Shown here: in pieces, positions 12,273-23,570 of the stretch
How the letters are laid out: every line of letters starts with the position of its first letter
How positions within the stretch are numbered: position 1 is the first letter of the stretch
Assembly: GCA_019918135.1 (NCBI GenBank)
Contig: WBZZ01002368.1
Coordinates: forward strand, 17,501 to 81,500
Length of the DNA: 64,000 bases
Direction of reading: 5' to 3'
Source of the DNA: Paulinella micropora
Taxonomy: Eukaryota > Cercozoa > Imbricatea > Euglyphida > Paulinellidae
Position numbers and translations under genes: made by a program
Notes under the pieces: model-generated
Databases searched by the model: none
What the model was told of the DNA's origin: nothing
The model's input: only the letters and a program-made list of their open reading frames with translations

Positions 12273-13112
12273 ATGCAGTTTCAGAGGTATAAAAACGGAT
12301 TGTTTATTCATCAAAAGGCTTACATAGACGGTCTATTGCAGGATCGTGGGTTTGCAAATGCAAAGCCGGCTAAGACACCATGCACGGACCAAGAGCCACA
12401 ACCAGCTGATGAGGCTGCTACGTTGCGACAGTGGCCACTGAGGAAGTTGGCAGGTGAGCTCATTTGGCCCATGTCACAAACACAACCACAGCTCGCTTAT
12501 GCTGTCAATAGGTTATGTGTTTATATGCATAAAGAGCCGGACGTTGCCTACGGGATGATTAGTCGCATTTACCGATCGTTGAAGGATCAGCGGGGAATAT
12601 TCTTCCCGGCCAACGTAGACTGGAGGACGGTTGATCTGCAAACATATGCTGACGCTGATTTGGGGAAGTGCAAATTCACGAGGCGATCGCGTTTTGGGGA
12701 GTTGCAGATGATAACCGGGCCGGTATTTTGGGCGTCGAAGAGACAGTCGACAGTGACGCTTTCTACGCAGGAATCGGAGACAATTGCTATGTCTTCAGCG
12801 GCGAGGAATACGGTCGCTATACAGAATTTTTGTGAATAGATCGGAATACCGATCCCGAGACCATCGACGGTTTATGGAGATAATCAAGGATCGATTCTGA
12901 CTACGACTAATGGCTTTGGAAGTCATCGTTCGAGACATTTGTCACTCAAACACCACTACATTGTTGAATTAGAACGTAGTGGAAGGATCACGAGTTGTAA
13001 AATTGGGACTGCGGAGAATTTGGCTGACGTGTTTACGAAAGCTTTGCCAGCACCGCAACATTTGAACTTGATTGATCAATTCACAGTTAGATTGGCGGAT
13101 TACATAAAATAA
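12273..13112 (+). pseudogene. Copia C RT connection and RNase H
   Basis: The connection segment (KTPCTDQEP ... LRKLAGELIWPMSQTQPQLAYAVNRL) is followed by RNase H motifs: YADADLGKC, WASKRQSTVTLSTQESETIAMSSAA, then a diverged segment to about 13110 ending in LADVFTKALP and the usual C-terminal tail. Typical of Copia pol ends. Fossil. Confidence 0.75.
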
Positions 13113-13449
13113 TTGTTTACGTTTACGACTATCGCGCGGTGATGAGTGGAATTTATGACTATTGGTTTACTTCACTTACGCGCTGAATTAACTTCGTCGA
13201 AGTTACAACTATTGGAATTGTAATGATGTTTTCGTACTATACCATTAAAATGTGGTGTACGGATGTGATCGGGGGGAGTAACAACAATTAATAGGGGCTG
13301 TACCACCTATGAAAGAGGAGTGACTGCAAAGGATGAAAGCTAAGGAATTCTCTCTGTTACTTGTGGTGATGATGCTATTCTGCGAGTGCTCTACATGAGA
13401 CGTGATCGATTCCGCTCCATCAGGGCAGAGTTGACGAGTTCGGGGGGAG
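13113..13449 (+). other. Copia C 3' untranslated region and polypurine tract
   Basis: About 340 bp without coding signal between RNase H and the 3' LTR. It ends in GGGGGGAG (13442-13449), the polypurine tract that would prime plus-strand synthesis. Confidence 0.7.
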
Positions 13450-13883
13450 TGTAAGACCGAAATATCCGGTATATTTGTTCTTATCTTTTTACCGTCCGGT
13501 GAACTCGTAATTGCCGCATTAATACCAATTTAGTTAGCGTATTACCAATTATAGCTTAGAGGATAGATGCAGATACCTTCCCAATTGTTTCCTTTAATCA
13601 CAGCAATATTGCCGATTTGCTGATAGCTTTGCTTCCCCGCACCGATCTGAACTACATGTAATCATATGATCTCTAGAACAGTGACCATTATACACTGTAC
13701 ACCAGTCATACCATGGTCACTTTCACAGTCATATTGCATATTTCTACACATTATGCTTATTACACATGATCGATTACCACATTCAGTTTATGTCATTAAA
13801 GTGATTTTATCGAACGCATTAAAAACCTCACTGTTTATTATTAATAGGTGATCATTTCTGAGGATGGATTACATTAATCCCTC
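13450..13883 (+). repeat. 3' LTR of Copia C
   Basis: 434 bp starting TGTAAGACCG, followed by GGAGAA (13884-13889), the right target duplication. Its partner is at 6385-6818. Confidence 0.9.
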
Positions 13884-13889
13884 GGAGAA

Positions 13890-15540
13890 ACAGGTTGTCG
13901 CTAAGGTAGAGAGGTCCCACCAAACCAATTGTGGGCCCGCCACAGCTATCCTTAGCGACGCCGAACTTCCACACTCTATGTGGGTGGAAGCAGAGAAAGC
14001 CGCAACGTATTTTAGCAATCTCTTGCCCATAGCTCATGGACCCTTCAAAGGGAAATCACCCTACGAAGTCATCCACAAACGTAAACCCATGCTCCATCAC
14101 CTCACGCCTATCGGGTGTATGGCGTTTATGAAAGTGGACGCTAAGAGGGGGAAAGGAGAAAGGGGAAAGAGAGTAATATTTCTCGGATACGAACGGAATA
14201 CAGGATATTATCGGGTGTATGATCCGGTCGCAAGGAAAATAAACTGTAATGTTCGTGATGTCGTGTTCAATGTCTGAAAATTGGGGAAGAGGGAAGCATC
14301 CAAATCTCTAGCATAGACCAACACCTCTGAAGAGATGTTTTGGTGAAATGGCACTTACCCCCTCCCGAACCCCAACAAACCCAACAACGGGGAACTCACG
14401 GGTGAACTTAAGTTCAAAACCTTTACGCTCGATAGAGCTTCCTTCATAAGACATGGGAGCAGCCTCGAAACCACACAACTCTTATCCTTCCATGTCGATG
14501 ACGGATGCCACGCGGCGACTAGATCTGAACACCTCAAGTTGGTCGCGCACTTTGAGAAAAAGGGTTTCAGATGCAAAGATCTTGGTAAAGCCACAGAGTT
14601 CAAGAATATTCAGATTGTTCAAACTGAGAAAGGAATTGCGTTACATCAACGCAAATATGAACTTCTCATTTTGAACGAACTATGATATATGAACAAAGTA
14701 ACTGCTGAAACCCCGTTAAATCCCGCACCTCTCAAGAAAGACCACCGGCTATTGAAGTATGACCTAAGATGCCCAATAGGCATGCTTATCTTTTTAGCCG
14801 TGCATACGAGGCCCCTCCTAATTTGCCTGTTGAGTATTGCGGCTGAATCCCAAGTCCCCAATCCCGACACATCATATGCGATGGCGCATCGCATGTTCTT
14901 GTGGTTATTAACACCAAGGGCGTTGTTCTTCCGGAGGGGAGACAAGAATCTTAGGAAACTATTAGAATCTTGTTTCTCCGTCCCAAAGACTGGAAGTCTA
15001 ACCATGGATCATGCGCTGCGGCCAATGCAATGAACGAATTCACAGAAAAACCTGGAATTCCCAGGATGGAAGCTTTCAGCGTACCAATATCGCCAATGTC
15101 GATAGGATAATCTCGGAAAATCCGTTGGCAGGGTTTGTGGACTCCGATTTTGCAGGAGATAAAGTTTCGCAAAAATCTCGGTCCGGGTATGTTTACTTAT
15201 TCAATGGGGCCCCGGTGGCAAGGTTCTCAAAACTGCAATCGGTAATAGCTCAATCCACGTTGGAATCCGAAACGGTATCAGCTAACGAGGCAGTAAGAGA
15301 ACTTCTCGCGATATTGCAATCTCTGAGGATATCGGAATCAACCTCAAGGGCCCCACCCCCCTCTTCGAAGATAACAAAAGGACAGTATTGTTGTCTGAGA
15401 GGGGGTTAGGGGAGGCACGTACCAAACATATTGAGGTAAGGTATCATCTTCTCGCAAAACTCGTTAAGGACGGAATAGTCAAATTATTTAGAGTACCAAC
15501 CGAGGAAAATATCGCGGACATATAAAGTACATTTCACGGT
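13890..15540 (+). pseudogene. Copia B integrase C-terminal part, RT and RNase H remnants
   Basis: 13890-14277 reads as integrase C-terminal domain (AEKAATYFSNLLP, GKSPYEVIHKRKP, VIFLGYERNTGYYRVYD). From 14350 to 15100 only scattered RT signals remain. RNase H is clear at 15120-15410 (AGFVDSDFAGDK, SRSGYVYLFNGAPV, AQSTLESETVSANEAVREL). More decayed than A, C or D. Fossil. Confidence 0.7.
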
Positions 15541-15639
15541 TGAGAAATTTATGTATCTGGCTAAGAAAATTTCCGTCTTGCTAGACAGGGAGGGTCGAGC
15601 ACGTATTGCGATGAAACCCGATCAGTTTGCGTATTGAAT

Positions 15640-16700
15640 CTATCCATAAGATTGACTTTTCTGTGTAACACATTATAACCTCGGTATATAGTTATTAATT
15701 TTCCGCATACGCATCTACCGATTGTCTTAGGGAGAAAGTGGACTGGAAGCTAGGGGACAAAGGACGGAACAGTGCCAACCAGAGGACTCTCATTTCCAAA
15801 TACTTGCCCCATTATTACATTCATAGGTAGTTCGATCGACTAGCGTCGGGCCAGAGAATGAGAGCGTAGTCCGGACTTTGGCGCTTTGTCGCTTTCTTTG
15901 CTCGCTCCCACGGGGATGTCACAAATCGCCAATGGCAATCGATAGCATTCTCTCGCGTGTTCGCGCCCCCCCTCGCCCACTCTCGTGATCGCTTCATAAT
16001 ATTACTAGTATTATTATATTTATATACATACAAACATCTAAGAGGCTATTAAGTTGGAGGTCGCAGTTGCTGGTCGGAAGGCGATTTATCAGACTACATT
16101 TCTGTATATCTTGAAAGGCCTCGGCAGCCAGCCTGGACTGTACCAGACCAGCCAATAATTACAGATAGTTGTATTTGTCCTATACATCATATTACTTTTG
16201 TCATTCTTTGTTACCCCCCTACGGGAAGCGCTGACAAATTTTATAATACATATTACCTAGTAGTAGAATGATTAATAGTCCAGATAGGTCACATCTCATG
16301 GTAGATTAGCTAGTACAATCAGGTTCACTTCATGTATTATCAGTGTATTCGGAATATCTTGTTTTCCGCATATATCGATACTGTATATGTAACTTGTTTA
16401 TGCTATGCCTGTATTGCATATTTACCTTACCACTACTCATAACAAAGGATAAGGTGTGAGTAGGCCATAATCTTTTCTCGTCGATTACTATTAGGCCTGA
16501 CTTGACTGAGGGGCGCTGCCCTGTGTGTAGTTTAACTGATATACACTTGCCCCAGCAAGTTGGGTAGCCACCGTTGACATTATCTCTTGGAGAGAGTGAG
16601 GGTAAGAGTGAGTATGTTTTGAGTCTGTGTTTTTATAATTTTCACAGAATAGTTAATAGGACCTGCAGTTAATTTAATAATTAACCATGCTCCAGGGGGA
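15640..16700 (+). other. Copia B 3' untranslated region
   Basis: About 1.06 kb without credible coding potential. It contains a TACGGGAAGCGCT core near 16220 that recurs in the Copia A 3' UTR (30549-30562), and a TTCCGCATACGCAT stretch near 15700 that recurs in the Copia D 3' UTR (36070-36095, opposite strand). It ends in a purine tract, GGGGGAG, next to the LTR. Confidence 0.6.
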
Positions 16701-16906
16701 GTGTTAGACCTATTAATATAATATATTAATAAGGTCAGACAGTACGGGCCGGCATATGTAATGCGTGTCGTTAGAGCCATTACGTGTGTCCGGCCTAATA
16801 CGTTCCCGCCCTTTTGTCTTGGCGCGTTCTTCTAATAAAGTTTATACTGCAAACGATAGCATTAACTGCTTAGTTTTGACTCCGGTTTATTGAGGTAGTC
16901 TAACAC
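16701..16906 (+). repeat. 3' LTR of Copia B
   Basis: 206 bp, starting TGTTAGACC and ending TCTAACA, an imperfect inverted pair at its tips as expected for LTRs, with the purine tract just before it. A diverged relative occurs in inverse orientation at about 17735-17902. Confidence 0.75.
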
Positions 16907-17734
16907 ATGCACATATGCTTGAGAAAAGTCGAGTTGTTTGACCAGGCAACCAAGAGCAACATCCACAGACAGAGTAGTTAGCATGAAGCGGATATGCTGT
17001 GCTACAGGTGATGATGTTTCATGAGGTCACAGTGAGTATTGTTCAAAAGTGTTCATCCGGTTGCAGAATGCCACTAGTCGCGACTTATTGACTTGTACGA
17101 TGTACCGAAGAATGACTTTAATGATTATATTAAGTGAGAAAATTTATACAGTCATTGGTTCGCTATTGGGTAATTATTTTTGTTGCGTTTTCTGGCGTAA
17201 TTTACGGATCCTACTGTGTTGTGCCGGCGGCCGGCCCGGACCGGAGACCGCATTGACGACGTACCTCGTCTACTGTAGGCATCACCCTCCTAATAGCCGG
17301 TAAAAAGTACAGTTTCAAGTTCCAGTATCGTTTGTCAGGATTGGACCTAATGCTATCTTATTACTGGTCTGTTGCTGTTTTCTTTTTCTGCTAAGAATCA
17401 CTGAGCTAATACAACAACTCGGAGACATCATTTTCATCTTTTGAGGACTGCGTTTGGTTGTATTACCGCCGTGACTTTTTCTACTACTCCCAAGCTATCA
17501 CTGGGGACATTACATTTGGAGTCCACATCACTAGGCTGATTTCTTTCTGCATTGCCACACGGGCAACACAACGAATTTTCACTAACCTGTCTCACACGAG
17601 GACGTTAGACAGAAAACAAATACTCCAACACATAACCCTCATGGCTCTTTTGCAAAACAAACAATTGATTGGACTCAACCAGGTGTCTCGTACCCTCAGG
17701 CTAGCCCAATTATTGGACCAGTATAACTTAACAT
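16907..17734. other. Unassigned DNA between two facing LTRs
   Basis: About 830 bp between the B 3' LTR and the inverted relative. A weak gag-like signal can be imagined near 16920-17000, but nothing convincing. No gene is claimed. Confidence 0.5.
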
Positions 17735-18290
17735 AATGATCCGGAACTCACAGTAGACCACGTCTGAAGTAACAAAGCTTTAATAACGCGCCAAACCAAT
17801 AGAAGGCGCGCAGAACGACATGACTGGCCGGATATAAGTAATGGCTCTACCGACACCGTTACTCTTATACGGCCGGCCCATGTAACTATTAATAATATTG
17901 ATTATTAGTTCTAACACCCCCCCTGGAGCAAAGTAAATTAGCAAAAGTTACTGCCGGTCCTAACCTCTATTACTATTTTGTGAAACTTAGAAAACACAAA
18001 CTCAAGACATACTATGAACACGTACCCTCACTCTCTCCGTGAAGTTTTGTCAGATGTGGCTACTCCTCTAGCATATATCAAGTAGATAATACGCAGGGCA
18101 ACGGACCCACGGTATAGAGGGGCATCTCTGACGAAAAGAAGATTATTGTCCTATCCCCAACTAACCTCTCATATAGTAACTATCGAGTAAGGTAGTATGT
18201 AATAATGACACATGTTATGTAAATATAATACGAAGTTATTGATATACTACAAGTAGATACATAAATAAATTCATATAATAAAGATATAAG
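17735..18290 (-). mobile_element. Inverted 3' tail of a Copia B relative (LTR plus 3' UTR)
   Basis: Read on the - strand, 18290-17903 aligns with the B 3' UTR (about 16340-16700), and 17902-17735 with the B LTR: it starts TGTTAGAAC, shares the GGGCCGGC and TAGAGCCATTAC segments, and is preceded by the same CTCCAGGGGGG tract. It stands tail to tail with B. A fragment only; well diverged, so not a recent copy of B. Confidence 0.65.
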
Positions 18291-18299
18291 CATTTGTCT

Positions 18300-19691
18300 A
18301 TTTACCATATAAACGAATTTATTGACTGCATTAAGCAGGCGGTAGCATTTTACGAGAGACAGACAGGAAATAGAGTGAGAGAGATAAGGTGTGATCAGGA
18401 GTTTGACATCCCGAAGAAGTGATAGAGTGGTGGAAGCCGAGGCAGTTCATATGGAAGACCTCAGCAACGGGGGACAAGGATGGAAACCCCATAGCTGAGA
18501 AAGCTAATGATATAACGGCAGGAGCCGCAAGGGCTATGCGGTATCATGCCCGTCTGCCCATTTCATTTTGGGCAGAAATGGAGCATTCTGCCACCACCCT
18601 CCACAACATCTTGCCCGCCACTCATGGGCCAAGAAAAGTGATTTTCCCATATGAGCAGCTTTTAGGCAGAAAACCTTTCCTAAACCACCTCAGACCAATA
18701 GGATGCACGGGAGTTCTGTACACAGGTAAAAGTAGAAAAGGTCAGTTTAGAGGAAAGAAGGTCATGCTAGTAGGGTATGACTTGTTTAGGGAGTTATACA
18801 GAGTGTGGGACGGTAGGAAGGTGACAGCAAGAGTTAGAAACGTGCGGTTTAATCCGTACATGATAGGTAAGGAAGCACACCCAGATAGGACAGTAGAGTG
18901 GAATGAGGATGTAGCTGAGGGAGAGAGTGAGAGTAAGGATGTCGATGTCGAACAGACACACACCACAACCTCCACCACCACAGCCACCACCACCCGCACA
19001 CAAAAGGACACGACACAGACTCATGACGATGACGACTCATATGACCATATCGATGATGTTAGTCAGTCAGACAGTCAGCAAGAGCAGGGGGAGTATGGAG
19101 GGGACACAGGGGGAGACAGCTTAGATCACAATCACACACCAACACAAGATAGCTTCTCTACACAGGACATCGACACAACATCGACAGCTGCACCCCATCC
19201 CACCGACACAACCCCACAGACAACCAACACAGGACTAGGACACGCACACGCACTCATAGATGCATCTGATGCACAGGCACACGAGAGAAGAGCATATGAA
19301 GAGAGTGAGCAGCCTAGTAAAGGAAGAACATGGGGGCAAAGTGATGAGATCACAGAAGCTAACATAGTTCACGAAAGAAAGAGAACAAGACGACAAGCAC
19401 AACAACCACAATCACGACCGCATGAACTAAAACGAGAACGAAAGGTAGTTGAGGTTCAGGAACTAGAGGGAGTGAGAGTGAGAGTCCCTGCAAGAGAGTG
19501 GGGAGAGGAGTGGGCAGAGAAGACTTACGGAGAAGGATGGGAGAGCAAAGTACGCACAGGAATAGTGAAGCAGAAATGTGCCCCCAAAGACAGGTTAAAA
19601 GTTAGAAAACACCCTAAGCCATCTCACTTTGTACAGTTTGAAGACAAACTAGAGAAGATGCTAGATTCAGAGATCAGCAAGTACAGGGTAA
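18300..19691 (+). pseudogene. Copia A integrase C-terminal part and acidic hinge
   Basis: The integrase core resumes with NEFIDCIKQAVAF and IRCDQEFD (second catalytic Asp), parallel to Copia D (NEFITCLKKAISFF and IRCDQEFT). The C-terminal domain follows (YEQLLGRKPFLNHLRPIG, VGYDLFRELYRVWDGRKV, RNVRFNP), then a Thr/Asp-rich linker at 18900-19300 and a Lys/Arg-rich segment up to the E1 insertion. Fossil. Confidence 0.8.
19688..19691 (+). repeat. Left GTAA target-site duplication of E1
   Basis: GTAA directly before the left inverted repeat; the matching GTAA lies at 28531-28534, directly after the right one. Four bases are weak evidence alone, but they abut both ends of a 634-bp inverted repeat exactly. 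Confidence 0.75.
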
Positions 19692-20325
19692 AACAGAGGT
19701 GATGTTCAAAGGTACTAGTACCTTTTGCCACTTTTGCCACAGGCAATTTCATAAATATAAGAGGCAAATTCCTGCATGTTTTGTTGATAAAACAAGCAGA
19801 TCTATGATTAAAAAGCATTATTTATTAATAAATTCAACATTTCAAGTTAGTTTTGAACTTGCAGAGTGACAAAATCAAGCAAAAATGTGGCAAAAATACT
19901 TGCCACTTTTTGCTAAGTTATTTGCCTATTTTTGCTTCTTTTTTGCTTGATTTTTTATCTAATATGAATGAAAATAATCAGATTTAATGATAAATTAATT
20001 TTACTTCATGATCCACCACCCGGCTGACATGAAATAAGTGGCATGCGGTGTCACTAGTACATTAAAAAGTGGATGTGTAAAACTTTCTAAGTCAATGATA
20101 CGGACTAGTCTAGGCAAGCGTTCCTGGCAGAATTATGTGCGGAACAGTTTAATTCGATCGTGCTGAATCTAAATATATAATTTTTAAATTAAGTCTGAAG
20201 CCATCTTATTTGTATGTATAAGAAATACACACACTTCAAGTTGCCACCTGCCAATATTAAAATTGTTCTAAGTCCGTAACTCATACTTTCAAAGTGCGAT
20301 CAATTCAGCCGGAAATAAAGCAATC
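19692..20325 (+). repeat. Left terminal inverted repeat of E1
   Basis: About 634 bp, the reverse complement of 27896-28530 with a few per cent differences and small indels. Near its tip is a perfect 18-bp palindrome, AAAGGTACTAGTACCTTT (19708-19725). A run of alternating GCAAAAA/TTTTTGC segments at 19875-19955 could fold on itself. Such subterminal palindromes are plausible transposase binding sites (inference). Confidence 0.9.
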
Positions 20326-20435
20326 TAATTCAAAACAAAGAGAATATAAAAAATAATTAAGAATTTACGTTTTCGTCTAATTTCCGATTTATTTATTATA
20401 TAAATACTTTACCACTGTACTGGTACATTTTGCAA

Positions 20436-23311
20436 TTAAGATCGATAGCCCAACATTCCAAGCAAGAGCTGTTGTTCGCGCATATGTTGTTCGCGCAGTT
20501 GCCTGCTCTCCCTCTCCAATCTCTGCGACTCCATGATTAGGTGATAGTGTACCATTCCTTGTGCTGAATTCGGCAATACATACTGGTTGCGGTCATCTAC
20601 GTAGTGAGTAACTGGGAATTGGTTGGCGGCATAGGCAGATTGATTGACGTACTGATTTTGGTTGGGAGCGTGATAAGTACGAACAACAATATCACCCTGA
20701 TTGTAGTTATTATTGTAATTGTTCTCTTTTTCAGGGACATGTTTGTTACCCTCGGGCTGGGAATTTGTGACAGTGCTACCGCTTCCCTTCAAATTTATCT
20801 GCTTTATTTCATTTTGGAGAGCAGCAAGTGCGTTGGCCAGAGAGGACGAGACCGCAGTGTTTTGTGCAGTGAAGCTACTCATCGCGGCAGCAATTGCGTC
20901 AGTAACCTGCTGGCCAACATCAACTGGAGCTTCAGACTTAGGAGCTTCAGGTGGTAACTGAGTGGCGCCGACCGCGATCAAAGGCTTCTCATCGTTCTCA
21001 CTTTCGGGGTCGTCAAGTGTGACTTCCACCTTTGGCTGTTTTGTCTTTTTCTGTTTGGCTTTTTTCGGCTTACTAGATTTGGATTTGCCTTTCGCCGGCG
21101 CTTGCCATGAGTCTCAGCATCGCCAAGCTCAGACTTGATTGCCAACTCCGGAGTCTGTGAAAAAAAATGAAAAAAAAAACATATCATCTTCGACGACAGA
21201 TTATCATGAAGGCAAATTCAAAGCTAGTAACAAAACGAAAAAGCTGATTACGATTTCAGTGGCTGGCTGTGCTTCTTCCTTGGGCTTGATGACCCTCTTC
21301 GGCCGGCCGTTCGCATGGAATTTCTGGAGAGCGTTGGGCTGATCTCTAAACCATACGAAGTCGAAAATCTGCGGAGCTTGTTCTATGGGTAGTGTCCCCG
21401 CAGCCGCAGCGCTCATTTGTGCAAGCCCCGGCTCAACATCTTTCTCCCACTGCTCGACACTCATATAGCCAGCGTTCCTTGACTTTGCTGCATCTATCGC
21501 CTTCATTGACACGCACTGAAACTGGCGAAACACCTGGCCTGTCTCCTAATCCTCAACGACTCACAAGCAAGGTTTTGTTTAGGTCAGTGATGTCCTTGGA
21601 GCCTTGCTTGAGAAAATGTGTGGTCAAGGTTGCCATGGCCCTGACCAAAAAGTGCGTACAGCAAGCAAGCAATGGTCACAAAATGATTACCCGCACAGCG
21701 TCAGTGTCTCATCCTCGCGGGTGACTACATGCTTGCGCGGCAACAACGGAATATTTTTGAGGTTACGCGACTTCAAAGAGCGAAGAACGGCAATGTTCTC
21801 CCGCCCTCCTACTTGCGACCGGGCACTGAGCGGAGTACTGCAAAAAAATAATAATAATAATAATAAATAAATAAATAAAATTAAAAAATAATAAAATAAA
21901 AAAGTGCAAGCAAAATAGATACAGGAGGCAATGCAGTAAAGGTATAATGCAAAGCTCACATTCGTGGCTATTAGTCTGACTTCGTGCCTGGCATGGATGT
22001 TACGTTCCGCGAGGGAACGCAGGGATCCTTCCCTCTGCACGCAAAGGACGAACGAATCGTCAAGTCGACAACCACGCAGTGCTGGGAACGCAAAAGCGAA
22101 AGTGCAAGGAAAAGAGATACAGAGAGAGAGAGAGAGAGAGAGAGACAGAAAGAGAGAGAGAGGTTACGCAATTTCATAGTCCTTGTCGTGGACAAAGGTG
22201 TAGTTGGTCGTTCTGGAGCTGAAGAAGGCGTTTGGGTCTGGCTTGTCTTCCTTGGGCTTGCCATCGTCTGTCTCTGTCTCTATCTTTCCTTCTTTGTCTT
22301 TCTCCGTCTCATCTGTGTTTCCTCCTTTGTCTGTCTCTGTCTTTCCTCCTTTGTCTTCCTCTGTCTTTCCTGCTTTGTCTTCCTCTGTCTTTCCTGCTTT
22401 GTCTTCCTCTGTCTTTCCTGCTTTGTCTGTCTCTGTCTTTCCTGCTTTGTCTTCCTCTGTCTTTCCTGCTTTGTCTTCCTCTGTCTTTCCTGCTTTGTCT
22501 TCCTCTGTCTTTTTTGCTTTGTCTTCCTCTGTCTTTTTTTGTTTGTCTTCCTCTGTCGTCTCTGTCTCCTTCTCTGCCTCCTTTTTGTCCTTTCCAATCG
22601 CATCTAATGCCTTTTGTCTCTCTGCTTTTTGCTTCTCTTCATCGTCATGTTTCTTTTGCTCTTTTTTCCTCTGTGCCTCTGCTCTCTCTCTCTTCTTTCT
22701 CTTTCTTTTCCTTGTCTTGTTGTGCCTTTGCTTCTGCTTCTTTTCGTTCTCTCTCTTGTCTTTCTTTGTCTTTCTGTTTTGCTTCTTCTTCTATTTCTTT
22801 CAGTCTGGCCTGTTCCAGTGCCTCCTCTTCCTCTGTCTTCCTTTGCATTTTTGTCTTTTTTCTCTTCTTCTTCCCATTGTCTTCTTCCTCCTCTTCGGGC
22901 TTCTCACCTTGTGTCTTAGATGTCTCGTTCTTCTTTTTTGGATCTTTACTGTTTTTGTTCTTCTCTTTTGCCTCTGTCTCCTTCTCTGTCTCTGTCTCTG
23001 TCTTTGCTTCTGCCTTTGCCTCTGTTTTCTTTTTCTCGTTCTTCTTTTTTTCATCTTTACTTTTTTTGCTCTTCTCTTTTGCCTTTGTCTCCTTCTCTGT
23101 CTCTGTCTTTGCCTCTGCCTCTGTTTTCCTCTTCTTTGCATTTGCTGCTGGTTTGTCTTCTTGTATCTCTCTTATTACTCTCTTCTTTTTTTCTCTCTTG
23201 TCACTCCCCCCCTCTGGCCATCTAACTAGTTCTAGTGGCTGCCTGGTAGTACTGTCCCATCTTGCTGTCCAACCTGCTGCTACGTCCTGAGAAAGAGAGA
23301 GAGAGAGAGAG

Positions 23312-23349
<38 letters not shown>

Positions 23350-23570
23350 CAAGAGTCTCCAAGAGTCTTCACCTTGAAGGCACGGTTGGCCGGAAAGTTC
23401 CACAAAGGCCGTCGGGCTGCTTCAAAAGACGGCTCGTCGATTTTCCCCGCAGACACGAAGCCCTTAGCAGCGTCCACGGTGCCATGCAGAACCCAGTTGT
23501 CTTCCTTGTTGATCTCCAAGAACACCTTGCCGTCCGCGGCCTTTCGGTGACCAGTCAACGATGCGACCTT
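20436..23570 (-). CDS. E1 accessory gene: Lys/Glu-rich coiled-coil protein, several exons
   Basis: I do not recognise a named family. Read on the - strand: an exon near 23558-23350 (LTGHRKAADGKVFLEINKED, EAARRPLWNFPANRAFK), a GA/CT microsatellite within an intron (23286-23345), a long Lys/Glu-rich exon (about 23270-22180) with an eight-residue repeat of the type AGKTEEDK at 22320-22550, further short exons around 21970-22090, 21700-21830 and 21204-21533 (MSVEQWEKDVEPGLAQM, FDFVWFRDQPNALQKFHANGRPKRVIKP), and a final exon at 20436-21100. The last exon encodes a charged start, an Ala/Gln-rich helix, an Asn/Gln/Tyr-rich stretch and a C-terminal helix (RLERESRQLREQHMREQQ), ending at 20436. Exon edges are approximate. 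The gene is divergent from the transposase gene. Possible role: DNA-binding or bridging partner of the transposase, by position only. Confidence 0.55.
22320..22560 (-). repeat. 24-bp coding minisatellite in the E1 accessory gene
   Basis: About ten tandem units of 24 bp, each encoding eight residues of the type AGKTEEDK on the - strand. In-frame length keeps the reading frame, consistent with coding use as an extended charged helix. Confidence 0.8.
23286..23346. repeat. (GA)n microsatellite in E1
   Basis: A near-continuous GA run with one interruption. A similar GA run lies at 22121-22163. Both fall between coding stretches of the - strand gene and may be pyrimidine tracts of its introns on that strand. 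Confidence 0.85.

Larger units (their letters stand above)
6385..13883 (+). mobile_element. Copia element C, with both LTRs and a target duplication
   Basis: A 7.5-kb Copia element inserted in Copia B. Two LTRs of equal length (434 bp) bracket gag, a MYND-type finger, protease, integrase, RT and RNase H in Copia order. GGAGAA occurs just outside both ends (6379-6384 and 13884-13889); a 5-bp reading (GAGAA) is also possible. A polypurine tract, GGGGGGAG (13442-13449), abuts the 3' LTR. The LTRs differ at about a dozen positions, so the insertion is fairly young and is the latest layer of the A/B/C nest. The coding part is broken, with perhaps half a dozen breaks. Confidence 0.9.
3440..16906 (+). 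mobile_element. Copia element B (5' part missing), split by Copia C
   Basis: A second + strand Copia element inside A. Recognisable parts: acidic gag hinge and Cys/His finger (3467-4310), protease (about 5100-5580), pre-integrase and integrase core (5860-6260), integrase C-terminal part (13890-14277), reverse transcriptase and RNase H remnants (14350-15535), a long 3' UTR (15640-16700), and a 206-bp 3' LTR that begins TGTTAGACC and ends TCTAACA (16701-16906). No 5' LTR is seen; the left edge is a microsatellite block. It is broken in many places and looks clearly older than C, which sits inside its integrase region. Confidence 0.75.

Noticed and set aside
22200-23290. Long + strand frames rich in Ser/Leu/Phe/Cys, resembling membrane proteins
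   Set aside because: They are the complement of the Lys/Glu-rich - strand exon; the Leu/Phe pattern comes from CTT/TCT repeats.
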